A DNA stretch of 64,000 nucleotides from Salinivenus lutea (GCA_002894685.1 NCRC01000010.1:49813-113812), one strand, 5' to 3'. Shown: positions 18,906 to 33,634, counted from the stretch's first letter. Numbers and translations are program-made. Notes: generated by a model not told the origin, from the sequence alone.

Positions 18906-21035
18906 GTGTCGTTCCTCAACCCATTTGCGCTTCTGGCGATGGCGGCGGTGGCCGTGCCGCTCTTCCTCCACTTCTTTAACTTGCGTCAGCCGCGGACGGT
19001 GGAATTCAGTTCGCTGGCGTTCGTGAAGGAGCTTCAGGAGACGGCGGTGCAGCGCGTGCGGATCAAGGAGTGGCTGCTCCTGCTCCTGCGGGTGCTGGCG
19101 ATTGCCTGTCTCGTGATGGCCTTTGCGCAACCGACCCTGACGGGCAACCTGGCCGGCGTCGGCGCGTCGGTGCCTACGGCCCACGGCGTGGTGGTGGACA
19201 ACTCGCTGTCGATGGGGAGGGACGGGGCGGACGGAGGGACGGCCCTTGATGCGGCGCGGGCGCAGGCGGAGGGCGTGTTGGCGACGGTGGACGACGAAGA
19301 CGAGGTGGGCGTGTGGCCGACGGCGCCGTCCCCGGTGCGCGCCGACCGCCCCACCCTCAGCCCCTCCACGGGCCTGGCGCGGAGCGCGGTTGGGGAACTG
19401 GAGCCGCGGGCCGGCGCGGCGCCCCTCGCCCGTCGCGTGGTGGAGGCGGCGGAGGCAGTGGCGGAGGCCTCGGCCCCGCGGAAGGTGGTCTACGCAATCG
19501 GCGACCTGCAGCGGAGCACGCTTGGGGATTCGGTGGCGGCCCAGGTGCCGGAGGGCGTGCAGGTGCGGCTTCTGCCTGTGGACTCCCGGAGGCCCTCGAA
19601 TGTCGGCGTGCGGGACGTGACGGTGCCGGGGCGCGTGGTGGAGGCCGGCCAGCCCGTGACCGTCGAGGCCACGCTGGTCAACTACGGGGCGGACCCGTTG
19701 CCGAACTACGTCGCCAGCGTGTACCTGGAGGGGGAGCGTGTGGGGCAGGCCACGACCACGCTGGAGCCGGGCGTCGAGACGACGGTCTCGTTCACGGTGA
19801 CGCCGCAGGAGCGAGGCTGGCTGCGGGGGGCGGTGGAGACGGAGGGCGACGGCTTCCCGGCCGACGATCGCCACCACTTTACGCTCAATGTGCCGGAGGA
19901 GCGGCGCGTGCTGGTGGTGCGCGGACAGGGACAGGACCCCCGCTACGTCGACCTCGCCCTCTCGTCGGAGATGATCGAGGAACGTATTGCGTTCCGGCCC
20001 ACGACGATTGAGGAGGGCGCCCTGGCGGCCGCCGAGCTGGGGCAGTACGACGCCGTGCTCCTGGTGGGGCCGCGGTCGCTGTCGGGGGGGACCGTGGAGG
20101 CGCTGACCCGGTACGTGGATCGGGGCGGAGGCGTCTTCCTCTTTCCCAGTGCACAGGCCGCGCCCTCCGAGTACAATCCGCTCCTCGACGCGCTGGGGGC
20201 GGGCAGGATTGAGGGGGCCGACGGGACGCTGTCCGGTGAGCAGGCGATTGCGTCGTTTTCTCAGGTGGACCTGGAGCATCCGCTCTTTGAGGGGGTCTTC
20301 GACCGGGCGAACGCGGACGACGAGGCTACGGTAGAGGACCCCGACATCTACCGCGCCCTGCGACTGCGTCCGTCTGGTTCGAAGGGACAGACGCTCATCG
20401 AGCTGTCTACTGAGACGCCCTTCCTGTACGAGGCCCGACATGGGCGCGGCGCCCTGCTCGTGTCGGCGGTGGCCCCGAGCCTTGAGTGGAGCGATCTGCC
20501 CACGCGGGGCCTTTTCGTTCCCCTGCTTTACCGCTCGGTGTACTACTTGTCCGCCGGCGCCTCGACCACGGGGGCGCAGCTGGTGGCGGGGCGCCCGGCG
20601 GAGGTGCGCATCGCCGGCGTCTCGCCCGACGCATCGCTTCGCCTGATGGGGCCCGAGGAGACCGAAATTGCTCCGGACCAGCGCACCCTGTTCGGCGCCA
20701 CGCTCCTGCAGGTCGGGTCGGACGTGCGCGTGCCGGGCGTCTACGATGTCACCACGGGCGACCGCCTCGTGCAGCGGCTCGCCGTAAACGTACACCCGGC
20801 CGAGTCCGACCTGCGCACGGCGGCGCCCGACAGCGCCGCGGCCCACCTGCACTCGATGCTCCGAACGCCGGTTGAGGTGGTGCGCGGGACGGGGACGGAC
20901 GACGTCGCTGAGACGATTCAAACCCGGGAGGCCGGCACCGAAATCTGGAACGTCTTTCTTCTCCTGGCGTTGATTTTCCTGGTCAGTGAGATGCTCGTGA
21001 GCCGTCTGTGGACGCCGGAAACGGCGACCGCGTGA
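18906..21035 (+). CDS. BatA-domain / vWA-like membrane protein
   Basis: This is a 709-residue protein starting at GTG 18906. The N-terminus MSFLNPFALLAMAAVAVPLFLHFFNLRQP, with a second helix at about residues 58-77, is the BatA-type double-transmembrane module common in Bacteroidota. A vWA-like domain follows with a MIDAS-type VDNSLSMG at about 98-105, then beta-sandwich segments and a DUF4159/glutamine-amidotransferase-like region. The C-terminal helix is at about 682-700. Homologues lie in aerotolerance/MoxR clusters, but no MoxR ATPase gene is visible here. The function is unknown, probably an envelope-stress or assembly component. Confidence 0.82.
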   Translation: MSFLNPFALLAMAAVAVPLFLHFFNLRQPRTVEFSSLAFVKELQETAVQRVRIKEWLLLLLRVLAIACLVMAFAQPTLTGNLAGVGASVPTAHGVVVDNSLSMGRDGADGGTALDAARAQAEGVLATVDDEDEVGVWPTAPSPVRADRPTLSPSTGLARSAVGELEPRAGAAPLARRVVEAAEAVAEASAPRKVVYAIGDLQRSTLGDSVAAQVPEGVQVRLLPVDSRRPSNVGVRDVTVPGRVVEAGQPVTVEATLVNYGADPLPNYVASVYLEGERVGQATTTLEPGVETTVSFTVTPQERGWLRGAVETEGDGFPADDRHHFTLNVPEERRVLVVRGQGQDPRYVDLALSSEMIEERIAFRPTTIEEGALAAAELGQYDAVLLVGPRSLSGGTVEALTRYVDRGGGVFLFPSAQAAPSEYNPLLDALGAGRIEGADGTLSGEQAIASFSQVDLEHPLFEGVFDRANADDEATVEDPDIYRALRLRPSGSKGQTLIELSTETPFLYEARHGRGALLVSAVAPSLEWSDLPTRGLFVPLLYRSVYYLSAGASTTGAQLVAGRPAEVRIAGVSPDASLRLMGPEETEIAPDQRTLFGATLLQVGSDVRVPGVYDVTTGDRLVQRLAVNVHPAESDLRTAAPDSAAAHLHSMLRTPVEVVRGTGTDDVAETIQTREAGTEIWNVFLLLALIFLVSEMLVSRLWTPETATA

Positions 21036-21135
21036 GCGGGGGCGAAGGGGGCCGTGGGCGGCGTCTCCCTGATCCGTCCGGGCCCGCACCGGCTCGGGCC
21101 TGCGCCTCGTAAATGATCCCTTGCAGGGAGCGGTT

Positions 21136-21732
21136 ATGCCGTCGGTTGCCACTCTTTTTTGGGCGCTGCACTGGATCGCCCTTACGGCGTTCGTCGGGGG
21201 GACCTCCGTGGCGATGCTGGTGGCCGTCATGAGCCGCCTCCGCATTCGAGAGCCCCTCCTCGTCTGGCGCACCGGCCCGCTGACGCGTCTCCCCCTGGGC
21301 CCCTCGTTCTTTCTCCTCGTGGTGGCGGGGGGCATCGGCTACGCCGTCGTTCAGGGCCGTGCCGTGCCCACGGCCGTCCTGCTCGGCTATCCGGCCGGCG
21401 GCCTGTTCTGGTTCGTCGCCACGTGGCTCGCGCAGAGCGTCCTCCTGACTGAGCACGGCCTCGTCCCGGACGTGACGCGTCCGCACCGGGCCGTGCCGTG
21501 GCGGGCCGTCGTCGACTACGTGGTCACCACGCGCAACGAACAGCCGCACTTCATTTTCGTCTATCGCGGCGCCGACGACCGGCCCCAGCGCCTCGACCTG
21601 CCGGTCCCCCGTGCCCACGCCGAGGCCGTTCGCGATCTCGTGCGTCGCAAGCTCGACGCCCGCTTCCGCGAGGCCACTGTCGGGACGCACGACACCCCCG
21701 TCGATCGCCCCGACGGCCCCGATCGGTCGTAG
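21136..21732 (+). CDS. Hypothetical inner membrane protein
   Basis: This is a 198-residue protein not assigned to a family. Three hydrophobic segments lie at about residues 5-30, 55-78 and 82-105. A soluble C-terminal half follows with a short beta-rich stretch (DYVVTTRNEQPHFIFVYRGADD) resembling a small PH-like fold. ATG 21136 is preferred over the in-frame TTG at 21121 because GGGAG sits about eight bases upstream. It follows the BatA-like gene by about 100 bases and precedes hflX by about 150. No function can be assigned. Confidence 0.65.
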   Translation: MPSVATLFWALHWIALTAFVGGTSVAMLVAVMSRLRIREPLLVWRTGPLTRLPLGPSFFLLVVAGGIGYAVVQGRAVPTAVLLGYPAGGLFWFVATWLAQSVLLTEHGLVPDVTRPHRAVPWRAVVDYVVTTRNEQPHFIFVYRGADDRPQRLDLPVPRAHAEAVRDLVRRKLDARFREATVGTHDTPVDRPDGPDRS

Positions 21733-21878
21733 ATCGACCGCCCCGGATCGGCCTCGCCGAGAGACATGGGGCATGCGTGCAACATCAAACCGTGGAATAG
21801 GTATATTCCATGCAGTTTGATTGAATCGAGAGGCCCTCGATTCGCTCGCCATCCTTCTGCCAAACGCCTGAGCCGTCG

Positions 21879-23246
21879 TTGTTTACACCGGAAGAAAAAA
21901 CGAAAGGGGCGGAAACCGCCATCATCGTCGGGGTCATTACGCCCCAGCAGTCTCGCTTTGAGGTGCGCGATCATCTCAACGAACTGGAGCACCTGGCCCG
22001 CACCGCCGGCGCCGAGGTGACGGACCGCCTCACGCAGTCGCTCAACAGCCCGGACCCCGCGACCTTTATCGGCTCGGGCAAGGTGAACGAGCTGGCGCGC
22101 CTCACCAAAGAGAAGGACACGGACCTCGTCATTTTCGACGACGAGCTCAGCCCGGTGCAGGTCAAAAACATCGAGCAGGAGATTGACTGTAAGCTGCTCG
22201 ACCGGACCGGCCTCATCCTCGACATCTTTGCGAGCCGGGCGCAGACCCGCGCCGCCAAGACGCAGGTCGAACTTGCTCAGCTCGACTATCTCCGCTCCCG
22301 CCTCACCCGCCGCTGGACGCACCTCTCCCGGCAGGAAGGGGGAATTGGCACCAAGGGCCCGGGCGAGAAGCAGATCGAGATGGACCGGCGCATCATCGAC
22401 AAGCGCATGGCCAAGCTGCGCGACGAGCTGGAGAAGATCGACCAGCAGCGCCAGACGCAGCGGAAGGGGCGGGAGGCGTACACGACGGTCTCGCTCGTCG
22501 GATACACGAACGCGGGCAAATCGACTCTTCTCAACGCCCTGGCCGACGAGGAACTGCTTGCTGAGGACCGCCTCTTTGCGACGCTCGACGCCACGACCCG
22601 CACCGTGGAGCTCGACGACAACAAGGAGGTGCTGATGTCCGACACGGTCGGGTTTATCCGGAAGCTGCCGCACCGTCTCATTGAGAGCTTCAAGAGCACC
22701 CTCGACGAGGTGCGTGAGAGCGACGTGCTGGTGCACGTGGTGGACGTTACGCACCCGAACTTCCGCGAACAGACGGAGGTGGTGGGGCGCACCCTGAAAG
22801 AGCTGGAGTCGGGGGACAAGCCGACCCTGCTGGTGTTCAACAAAATAGACGCCCTGGAGGACCGGGGGCTCCTCCGCGCCCTCCGCGACGAGTACCCGGA
22901 GGCCTCCTTCATCTCGGCGCTCCGGGGCATTGGGCTGGAGCAGCTGAAGGAAGATCTGCTCGCCCTGATCGAGAAAGACTACGTGGAGCGGGTCACCTAC
23001 GTGCCGGTATCGGAGCCCGAGGCGATTGCCAAGATTCACCGGCTGGCAGACGTGGTGAGCGAAGACTACATGTACGCCGAGAATGGGGAATACGGGGAGA
23101 ACGGAACGGGAAAGACCCCGCAAGCCGTGGCACGCATGCGATTCCGGGCGGCCCCCCGAAACGACGCCCGGCTCCGAAAAACCCTTGAGGCCTTTGCGGA
23201 GCTGCGCCCCGTCGTGGACGACGAGGTGCCGGTTCGCGAATCGTAA
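21879..23246 (+). CDS. hflX: Ribosome-associated GTPase HflX
   Basis: This 455-residue GTPase binds 50S subunits and splits stalled ribosomes under stress. The N-terminal HflX domain has LNSPDPATFIGSGKVNEL and VIFDDELSPVQVKNIE. A conserved linker RTQVELAQLDYLRSRLTR-like segment and GGIGTKGPGEKQIE follow. The G domain carries G1 GYTNAGKS, the switch region SDTVGFIRKLPHRLIESFKSTL and NKID. Residues beyond about 410 form a short extension typical of Bacteroidota. No ATG fits the conserved N-terminus, so a TTG start at 21879 is used. A start further upstream cannot be excluded. Confidence 0.94.
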   Translation: MFTPEEKTKGAETAIIVGVITPQQSRFEVRDHLNELEHLARTAGAEVTDRLTQSLNSPDPATFIGSGKVNELARLTKEKDTDLVIFDDELSPVQVKNIEQEIDCKLLDRTGLILDIFASRAQTRAAKTQVELAQLDYLRSRLTRRWTHLSRQEGGIGTKGPGEKQIEMDRRIIDKRMAKLRDELEKIDQQRQTQRKGREAYTTVSLVGYTNAGKSTLLNALADEELLAEDRLFATLDATTRTVELDDNKEVLMSDTVGFIRKLPHRLIESFKSTLDEVRESDVLVHVVDVTHPNFREQTEVVGRTLKELESGDKPTLLVFNKIDALEDRGLLRALRDEYPEASFISALRGIGLEQLKEDLLALIEKDYVERVTYVPVSEPEAIAKIHRLADVVSEDYMYAENGEYGENGTGKTPQAVARMRFRAAPRNDARLRKTLEAFAELRPVVDDEVPVRES

Positions 23247-23392
23247 CGCCTCCGCCACGTTGGGGCCGCGCGGGCTGCGGATCTGTCAGCTCCGCTGAGG
23301 GCGGCACAGCCCTTGCACGAAGGAAGACAGGCCGGGCACGCCCCGTGCACCGGCACCCACCGCGTCCTTCTGACGCCAACCCCCCTACTGTT

Positions 23393-24052
23393 ATGAACGC
23401 TCGCGACGCCATCCACTCCGCGACTCCCGCCCTCCAGGCGGACGACACGGTTGAAGACGCCCTGGGCCTGCTCATGGAGCACCGCGTGGGGCACCTCCCG
23501 GTGGTTACGGAGGACGGCACCCTGGCCGGGCTCGTGTCCGAAACGCGACTGATGGAGGCCGACGGCCCGGATACGACGGTGGGCGACCTGGTGGCCGTCC
23601 GGCCCGCGCACGTGGCCCCCGAGGAGCACATCTTCGACGCGGCCCGCACCATGGTGCAGCACGACCTGAGCGTGGTGCCGGTGGCGACGCCCAAGGGGCG
23701 CTACCTGGGCCTCATCCGGCGGCACGACATCTTCGACAAGTTTGCCCAGATGCTGTCCACCCAGCAGGCCGGGGCCATCGTGGCGCTGGAGGTGGATGCC
23801 CGCGACTACGCCCTGGCCCAGCTCATCCACCTGATTGAGCAGAACGACGGCAAGGTGCTCGCCGTGGCCTCCGAGTCGCCCGAGCAGTCCACCGACAAGA
23901 TCCGCGTCACCCTCAAGCTCAACGTGAAGGACACGGCCCGCATCCGCCACGTCCTGGAGCACAACGGCTACCACGTCGTGGCCTCCTTCGGCGAGGAGGA
24001 AGAGGAGCTGGAGGAGTTGGTGGAGGAGTTCGTTCGGTACCTTGAGGTGTAG
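23393..24052 (+). CDS. CBS-pair plus ACT domain protein
   Basis: This is a 219-residue cytosolic protein. Two CBS motifs lie at residues 1-55 and 60-115 (VEDALGLLMEHRVGHLPVVTEDGTLAGLVSE and HIFDAARTMVQHDLSVVPVATPKGRYLGLI). An ACT-like domain lies at about 125-195 and is followed by a strongly acidic helix (GEEEEELEELVEEF). CBS pairs bind adenine nucleotides and ACT domains bind small ligands, so a ligand-sensing regulator is likely; its target is not apparent. A second, shorter CBS protein lies at 59466. The ATG at 23393 is clear. Confidence 0.85.
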   Translation: MNARDAIHSATPALQADDTVEDALGLLMEHRVGHLPVVTEDGTLAGLVSETRLMEADGPDTTVGDLVAVRPAHVAPEEHIFDAARTMVQHDLSVVPVATPKGRYLGLIRRHDIFDKFAQMLSTQQAGAIVALEVDARDYALAQLIHLIEQNDGKVLAVASESPEQSTDKIRVTLKLNVKDTARIRHVLEHNGYHVVASFGEEEEELEELVEEFVRYLEV

Positions 24053-24226
24053 CGTCGCTCGGACGCGCGATCTCTGGCACCCGGTGAGCCCCCGGTGATG
24101 GGCGGCGCAGCGTGGGATGGGGCCGGCGCCCACCGGCGCCTCGATCCGCGCCGTGCCCGCGGGGACAGCTGCGTCGCGGCGCATCCGCCCGTTCGTCTTT
24201 TCTCTTCCCCTGTTCCCTGGTCTCCA

Positions 24227-24739
24227 ATGAGTGACGAATCTGCCTCCGGGGCGCCCGATTCGGCCGCCGTCCTGGAGTCAATGACGCTTCTCGCCACCCT
24301 TTCGACGGCCGCCGAGGTGCGGGAGGCCGTGCAGGAACGCCGCACGGGGCGGGATCCGGCCGCGCAGGCGCCGAGCGACGTGGCCACCGTCCGGCTGCAC
24401 GAGGCGCGCCGGTCGCTCATGGACCTGCTCATGCAGCTGGTGCTCGGGCAGGTGCCCCTGGAGCGCCACGAGGAGCACGCGCTGGGACACGCGGTGCGGC
24501 AGTTCGACCTCCTCATGAAGCTGCGCCGCGCCAAACGACTGACGAAAACCATGCATCAGCACCTTCTCAGCCTCTACCCCGAGGTGTCCGAGGAGCTGGT
24601 GGAGGAGGCGCGGCACGTGCACGACCAGCTGGCCGCCTGGGCGGGTGGGGCCTCCCGCTCCGACCAAGAAGAGATGCCTCTGCCGGATGCGGTGGAGCGG
24701 GGCATTGCCTTCGCCGTGTGGGTGCGGCACGAGGTATGA
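24227..24739 (+). CDS. Hypothetical helical protein
   Basis: This is a 170-residue protein of no recognised family. It is predicted largely alpha-helical, with a Leu-rich central segment (RRSLMDLLMQLVLGQVPLERHEEHALGHAV), no signal peptide and no membrane span. ATG 24227 is preceded by pyrimidine-rich sequence with no strong ribosome binding site. The upstream open frame from 24095 is probably non-coding. It is 174 bases after the CBS-ACT gene and converges with a membrane protein gene on the minus strand. Compositional fit supports a real gene. Confidence 0.6.
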   Translation: MSDESASGAPDSAAVLESMTLLATLSTAAEVREAVQERRTGRDPAAQAPSDVATVRLHEARRSLMDLLMQLVLGQVPLERHEEHALGHAVRQFDLLMKLRRAKRLTKTMHQHLLSLYPEVSEELVEEARHVHDQLAAWAGGASRSDQEEMPLPDAVERGIAFAVWVRHEV

Positions 24740-24756
24740 CGGAGCGGGCGGCGGGC

Positions 24757-27890
<3,134 letters not shown>

Positions 27891-27892
27891 GC

Positions 27893-27956
27893 GGAGTGTG
27901 TTGCGTAGCGCATAGTGCGTATTGCGTAGTGCATATTGCGTAGTGCGTGTTGCGGG
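27893..27956. repeat. Tandem GCGTAGTGCGTATT-type low-complexity repeat
   Basis: The word GCGTAGTGC/GCGTATTGC is repeated about five times with small changes immediately after the gyrB stop codon and before the next glycosyltransferase. It has no inverted-repeat terminator structure. In reverse translation it gives the periodic NTHYALRNT pattern. Its role is unknown. Confidence 0.75.
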
Positions 27957-28018
27957 AGGGGCGTGGGCACGATGCGCAACCCCAAAACACACAATCTCAC
28001 GGATCGAGCGAGGCTGCC

Positions 28019-29038
28019 GTGGAGCATTCCCCCCTCCAACATTCGCAGTCCAGCCCGCCGCGGCCGGATGTAAGCGTGGTGGTGCCGGCCTACGAGGAGG
28101 CCGAGTCGCTGCCGGAACTGGCCGCGGGGGTGCGCGAGGCGTGTGAGGGGGCGAATCTGTCGTTTCGGCTGTGGATCATCGACGACGGGTCGCGGGACGG
28201 GACCTGGGAGGTGGTGGAGGGGCTGCACGACGAGGACGACCGCGTCGCGGGGCTTCGCTTCCGCCGCAACTACGGCAAATCCGCCGCCCTGGCCGTGGGC
28301 TTCGAGCGGGCCGAGGGCCGCTACGTCGTGACGATGGACGCGGACCTGCAGGACGACCCGAACGAGATCCCTGCCCTCCTCGAGATGCTGACGGAGGGAG
28401 ACTACGATCTCGTGAGCGGGTGGAAGAAAAATCGCAAGGACCCGATCAGCAAGACGGTGCCCAGCCGCTTCTTTAACTGGGTGACGCGCCTGTTCTCGGG
28501 GCTCCCGCTGCACGACTTTAACTGTGGGCTGAAGGCCTACCGGCGCGAGGTGGTGAAGAGCATCGACGTGTACGGCGAGCTGCACCGCTACATTCCCCTC
28601 CTGGCCAAGTGGGAGGGGTACGACCGCGTGGCCGAAAAGGAGGTGCGGCACCACCCGCGCAAGTACGGCACCACCAAGTTCGGGGTCGAGCGCTTCATTC
28701 AGGGCTTTCTCGACCTCATTACGGTCGTCTTCCTCACGCGCTACGCCGTGCGGCCCATGCACTTCTTCGGGACGCTCGGGACCGCGGCGTTTGCGCTGGG
28801 CTTTCTGGTGAGCCTCTGGCTGTCGTTCGACAAGCTCGTGCTCGGGCACCCGATTGGAGACCGCCCGCTGCTGCTGTTTGGGATTTTGCTCATCCTGTTC
28901 GGGTCGCAGATGTTCACCACGGGCCTGCTGGGTGAGATGATCATTCAGCCACGCATGGAGGACACGTCGACCTACGAGGTGTCCGACACGCTTCGCCCGG
29001 CGGAAGAATCCGTTGCCCCCTCGGCCCCGCAGGGGTAG
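28019..29038 (+). CDS. Polyprenyl-phosphate-type family 2 glycosyltransferase
   Basis: This is a 339-residue GT2 enzyme of the GtrB/DPM1 type. It has VSVVVPAYEEAESLPEL at the N-terminus, IIDDGSRDGTWEVV, the DxD motif VTMDADLQDDPNEI, RRNYGKSAALAVGF and the C-terminal membrane-proximal KYGTTKFGVERF. Two helices lie at the C-terminus (about residues 235-260 and 275-300). Such enzymes transfer a sugar from a nucleotide donor to polyprenyl phosphate at the membrane. The start is uncertain: GTG 28019 is chosen, but the frame opens at TTG 27947. The extra N-terminal residues are derived from the low-complexity boundary repeats. Confidence 0.87.
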   Translation: MEHSPLQHSQSSPPRPDVSVVVPAYEEAESLPELAAGVREACEGANLSFRLWIIDDGSRDGTWEVVEGLHDEDDRVAGLRFRRNYGKSAALAVGFERAEGRYVVTMDADLQDDPNEIPALLEMLTEGDYDLVSGWKKNRKDPISKTVPSRFFNWVTRLFSGLPLHDFNCGLKAYRREVVKSIDVYGELHRYIPLLAKWEGYDRVAEKEVRHHPRKYGTTKFGVERFIQGFLDLITVVFLTRYAVRPMHFFGTLGTAAFALGFLVSLWLSFDKLVLGHPIGDRPLLLFGILLILFGSQMFTTGLLGEMIIQPRMEDTSTYEVSDTLRPAEESVAPSAPQG

Positions 29039-29041
29039 CGC

Positions 29042-29950
29042 CTACGCGACCGTCACCGTGTCCGGCAGCGCGTCGAGCAGGGTGTCGACGAAGGCCTCCA
29101 GAAGGCGCGGCTTGTGCGACCGACGACGCACGAGGCGTACCTGCCGGGCGGGCGTCGGCTCCGCGAAGGGGAGGACGTAGGTGTTGCGGGCGTCGGGGCT
29201 CATGTGGTGGGTGGCGAGGGCAGGCAGGAGGGTCATGCCGCCCGTGTGCCGCACCAGATGCACCAGCGTCTCCAGCGAGCCGCTTTCGAACTGGACGGTC
29301 GACTGGGGGGTGGAGGGGGCGGCCCCACACACCTGCAGCACCTGGTCGCGGAAGCAGTGCCCATCGCTCAGCAGCCACAGGTCGTCGAGAGCCAGGTCGG
29401 AGGGGGACAGCGCGTCGCGGGGTCCGAGGCGGTGGGTGGGCGCGACGTACCCCACGAACGGCTCCGAAAACAACACACGGTCGTGGTGGTCGGGGCCGGC
29501 CTCGTCGGTGGCGATGAGCGCGGCGTCGAGCGCGTCGGTGTGGAGGGCATCGAGGAGCTCCGCGGTGGGCCATTCGCGCACGACGAGTGTGATGTCGGGG
29601 TACGCCTCGCCGAGGGCCGGAAGGAGGAGCGGGAGGAGGTAGGGCGCCAACGTGGGCAGCAGACCGAGGCGCAGCGTGCCGGTGACCCGATCCTGGACCG
29701 CGGTGGCCAGGTCCACCAGCTGATTGCGGGCCGCCAGCACCTCGCGGGCCTGGGCAATGATGCGCTCCCCGGCGGCGGTCGGCACCACGGGCTGACGACT
29801 CCGGTCGATCAGGTCCATCCCCAGCTCCTCCTCCAGCTGTTGCACCTGCGTACTCAGCGTGGGCTGGGTGACCCCGCACGCCGCCGCGGCCTCGCCAAAA
29901 TGGCGGTGGGTGTCCAGGGCATCGAGATACCGCAGTTGAGCGAGCGTCAT
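29042..29950 (-). CDS. oxyR: LysR-type peroxide sensor OxyR
   Basis: This 302-residue regulator has an N-terminal winged-helix domain (LRYLDALDTHRHFGEAAAACGVTQPTLSTQVQQLEEELG) and a LysR substrate domain. The redox cysteines lie in DGHCFRDQVLQVC at positions 199 and 208, the same numbers as the disulfide-forming pair of E. coli OxyR. It is divergent from katG, with a four-part OxyR-type operator in the shared gap. The likely role is to activate katG and perhaps its own gene when oxidised by hydrogen peroxide. ATG 29950 gives the standard family length. Confidence 0.95.
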   Translation of the reverse strand: MTLAQLRYLDALDTHRHFGEAAAACGVTQPTLSTQVQQLEEELGMDLIDRSRQPVVPTAAGERIIAQAREVLAARNQLVDLATAVQDRVTGTLRLGLLPTLAPYLLPLLLPALGEAYPDITLVVREWPTAELLDALHTDALDAALIATDEAGPDHHDRVLFSEPFVGYVAPTHRLGPRDALSPSDLALDDLWLLSDGHCFRDQVLQVCGAAPSTPQSTVQFESGSLETLVHLVRHTGGMTLLPALATHHMSPDARNTYVLPFAEPTPARQVRLVRRRSHKPRLLEAFVDTLLDALPDTVTVA

Positions 29951-29969
29951 GGGCGTGGGCGGTTCGGGT

Positions 29970-30005
29970 ATAGACTGAAACTATGACAAATATAGAGATT
30001 ATCGA

Positions 30006-30006
<1 letters not shown>
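29970..30006. promoter_or_regulatory. OxyR operator between oxyR and katG
   Basis: Four tetranucleotides are spaced at exactly 11 bases: ATAG at 29970, CTAT at 29981, ATAG at 29992 and CGAT at 30003. This matches the known OxyR tetramer consensus ATAG-N7-CTAT-N7-ATAG-N7-CTAT at 15 of 16 key positions. Its location just upstream of the katG promoter fits activation of katG and autoregulation of oxyR. Confidence 0.85.
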
Positions 30007-32317
<2,311 letters not shown>

Positions 32318-32359
32318 GAGGCGTGCCCTGCAACGGGAGATTTTTTGCCCCATCCAGAA

Positions 32360-32396
32360 AGCCCTGGGTGACCACACGGTCGCCCGGGGCTTTTTT
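32360..32396 (+). terminator. Rho-independent terminator after katG
   Basis: AGCCCTGGGTGACC pairs with GGTCGCCCGGGGCT across the loop ACAC (32374-32377), with two mismatched or wobble positions. A T-run (TTTTTTGTTT) follows. It lies about 40 bases after the katG stop and should end the katG transcript before the aldo/keto reductase. Confidence 0.88.
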
Positions 32397-32560
32397 GTTT
32401 GGGTGTCTCACCATCCGTCCCCGTCGTCTCTTGGCGACCGGCAGACCCGTTGAGTCGGGCCGAAACAACAGCCTGTGCGAACCTGCAGGCTTGTTGGCGG
32501 TGTCGTATGTGGTCTCCCCCATAACTCACCGACTCCGCGTCATACATTCCTTTCCCCACG

Positions 32561-33541
32561 ATGCAACAGCGCACCCTTGGGCAGAATGATCTCACCGTCT
32601 CCGCCCTCGGCCTCGGCTGCATGGGCATGTCCGACTTCTACGGGACGCCCGACGAGAACCGTGCCATCAAGACGCTCCAGCGGGCCCTCGACCGCGGCGT
32701 CACGTTTTTCGACACGGCCGACATGTACGGCCCCTTCACCAACGAGAAGCTGGTGGGCCGCGTGCTGGGCATGCACCACCACGAGGTGACGATCGCCACC
32801 AAGTGTGGCATCGTGCGGAACGAGCAGGGCGAGTATCTGGGCATCAACGGGCGGCCACGCTACGTGAGAAAGGCCTGTGAGGACTCGCTGCAGCGCCTGG
32901 GCGTCGACCACATCGATCTCTACTACCTCCACCGCGTGGACCCGGAGGTGCCCATCGAGCACACGGTGGGCGCGATGGGCCGGCTGGTGGACGAGGGGAA
33001 GGTGCGCTGCCTCGGCCTTTCGGAGGCCGCGCCGGAGACGCTCCGCCGTGCCGATGAGGAGCACTCTATCACCGCCCTGCAGACGGAGTACTCGCTCTGG
33101 AGCCGCGCCCCCGAACAGGACATTCTGCCAACGTGCCGCGACCTCGGCATCGGGTTCGTGCCGTACAGCCCACTTGGGCGCGGCTTCCTCACGGGCCGCT
33201 TCGAGTCGCCCGAGGACCTGCCCGAGGACGACTGGCGCCGCCACAACCCGCGCTTCCAGGGAGAGAACTTCCAGAAGAACCTGGACCTCGTGGAGGAGGT
33301 GGAGCGCCTGGCGGCCGACAAGGGCGTGACGCCCGCGCAGTTGGCCCTCGCCTGGGTGCTGCACCAGGGCGACGACATCGTGCCCATTCCCGGCACCACG
33401 AATCCCGATCACCTGGACGACAACATCGGGGCGCTCGACGTGTCGCTCTCCGACGATGAGCTGGAGCGGATCGACGAGATTGCGCCGCAGGGCGTGGCGG
33501 CCGGCGACCGCTACCCGGACATGAGCTCGGTCAATCGGTAG
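32561..33541 (+). CDS. Aldo/keto reductase
   Basis: This is a 326-residue NADPH-dependent oxidoreductase of the AKR superfamily (YajO/AKR13-like). The (beta/alpha)8 barrel has catalytic Asp and Tyr in FFDTADMYG, Lys in IATKCGIV and His in YYLHRVDP. The NADP-binding C-terminal motif is [15 protein letters not shown]. The substrate is unspecified; relatives reduce a wide range of aldehydes and quinones. ATG 32561 ([24 protein letters not shown]) is unambiguous. It follows the katG terminator, so it likely has its own promoter. Confidence 0.92.
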   Translation: MQQRTLGQNDLTVSALGLGCMGMSDFYGTPDENRAIKTLQRALDRGVTFFDTADMYGPFTNEKLVGRVLGMHHHEVTIATKCGIVRNEQGEYLGINGRPRYVRKACEDSLQRLGVDHIDLYYLHRVDPEVPIEHTVGAMGRLVDEGKVRCLGLSEAAPETLRRADEEHSITALQTEYSLWSRAPEQDILPTCRDLGIGFVPYSPLGRGFLTGRFESPEDLPEDDWRRHNPRFQGENFQKNLDLVEEVERLAADKGVTPAQLALAWVLHQGDDIVPIPGTTNPDHLDDNIGALDVSLSDDELERIDEIAPQGVAAGDRYPDMSSVNR

Positions 33542-33544
33542 ATC

Positions 33545-33634
33545 ATTGGCGCACTGGGTGATTTGCGCATTTGACCATTGCTGTTTGGGACTTGAACGGG
33601 GAGCACAAAAATGGGACAATGGGACAATGAAAAA
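33545..33634. repeat. Low-complexity periodic repeats upstream of a glycosyltransferase
   Basis: Two short periodic patches occur here. One is TTGGCGCACTGGG with TTTGCGCATTTGACC (33545-33580). The other is ATGGGACAATGGGACAATG (33611-33629), which ends at the start codon of the next gene. Each patch is AT-richer than its surroundings. They match the boundary-repeat habit seen elsewhere in the window. Confidence 0.6.

Noticed and set aside
17721..21335. Minus-strand open frame of ~1200 codons
   Set aside because: It is antisense to three well-supported genes and lacks any recognisable domain; GC-rich DNA favours such openings.
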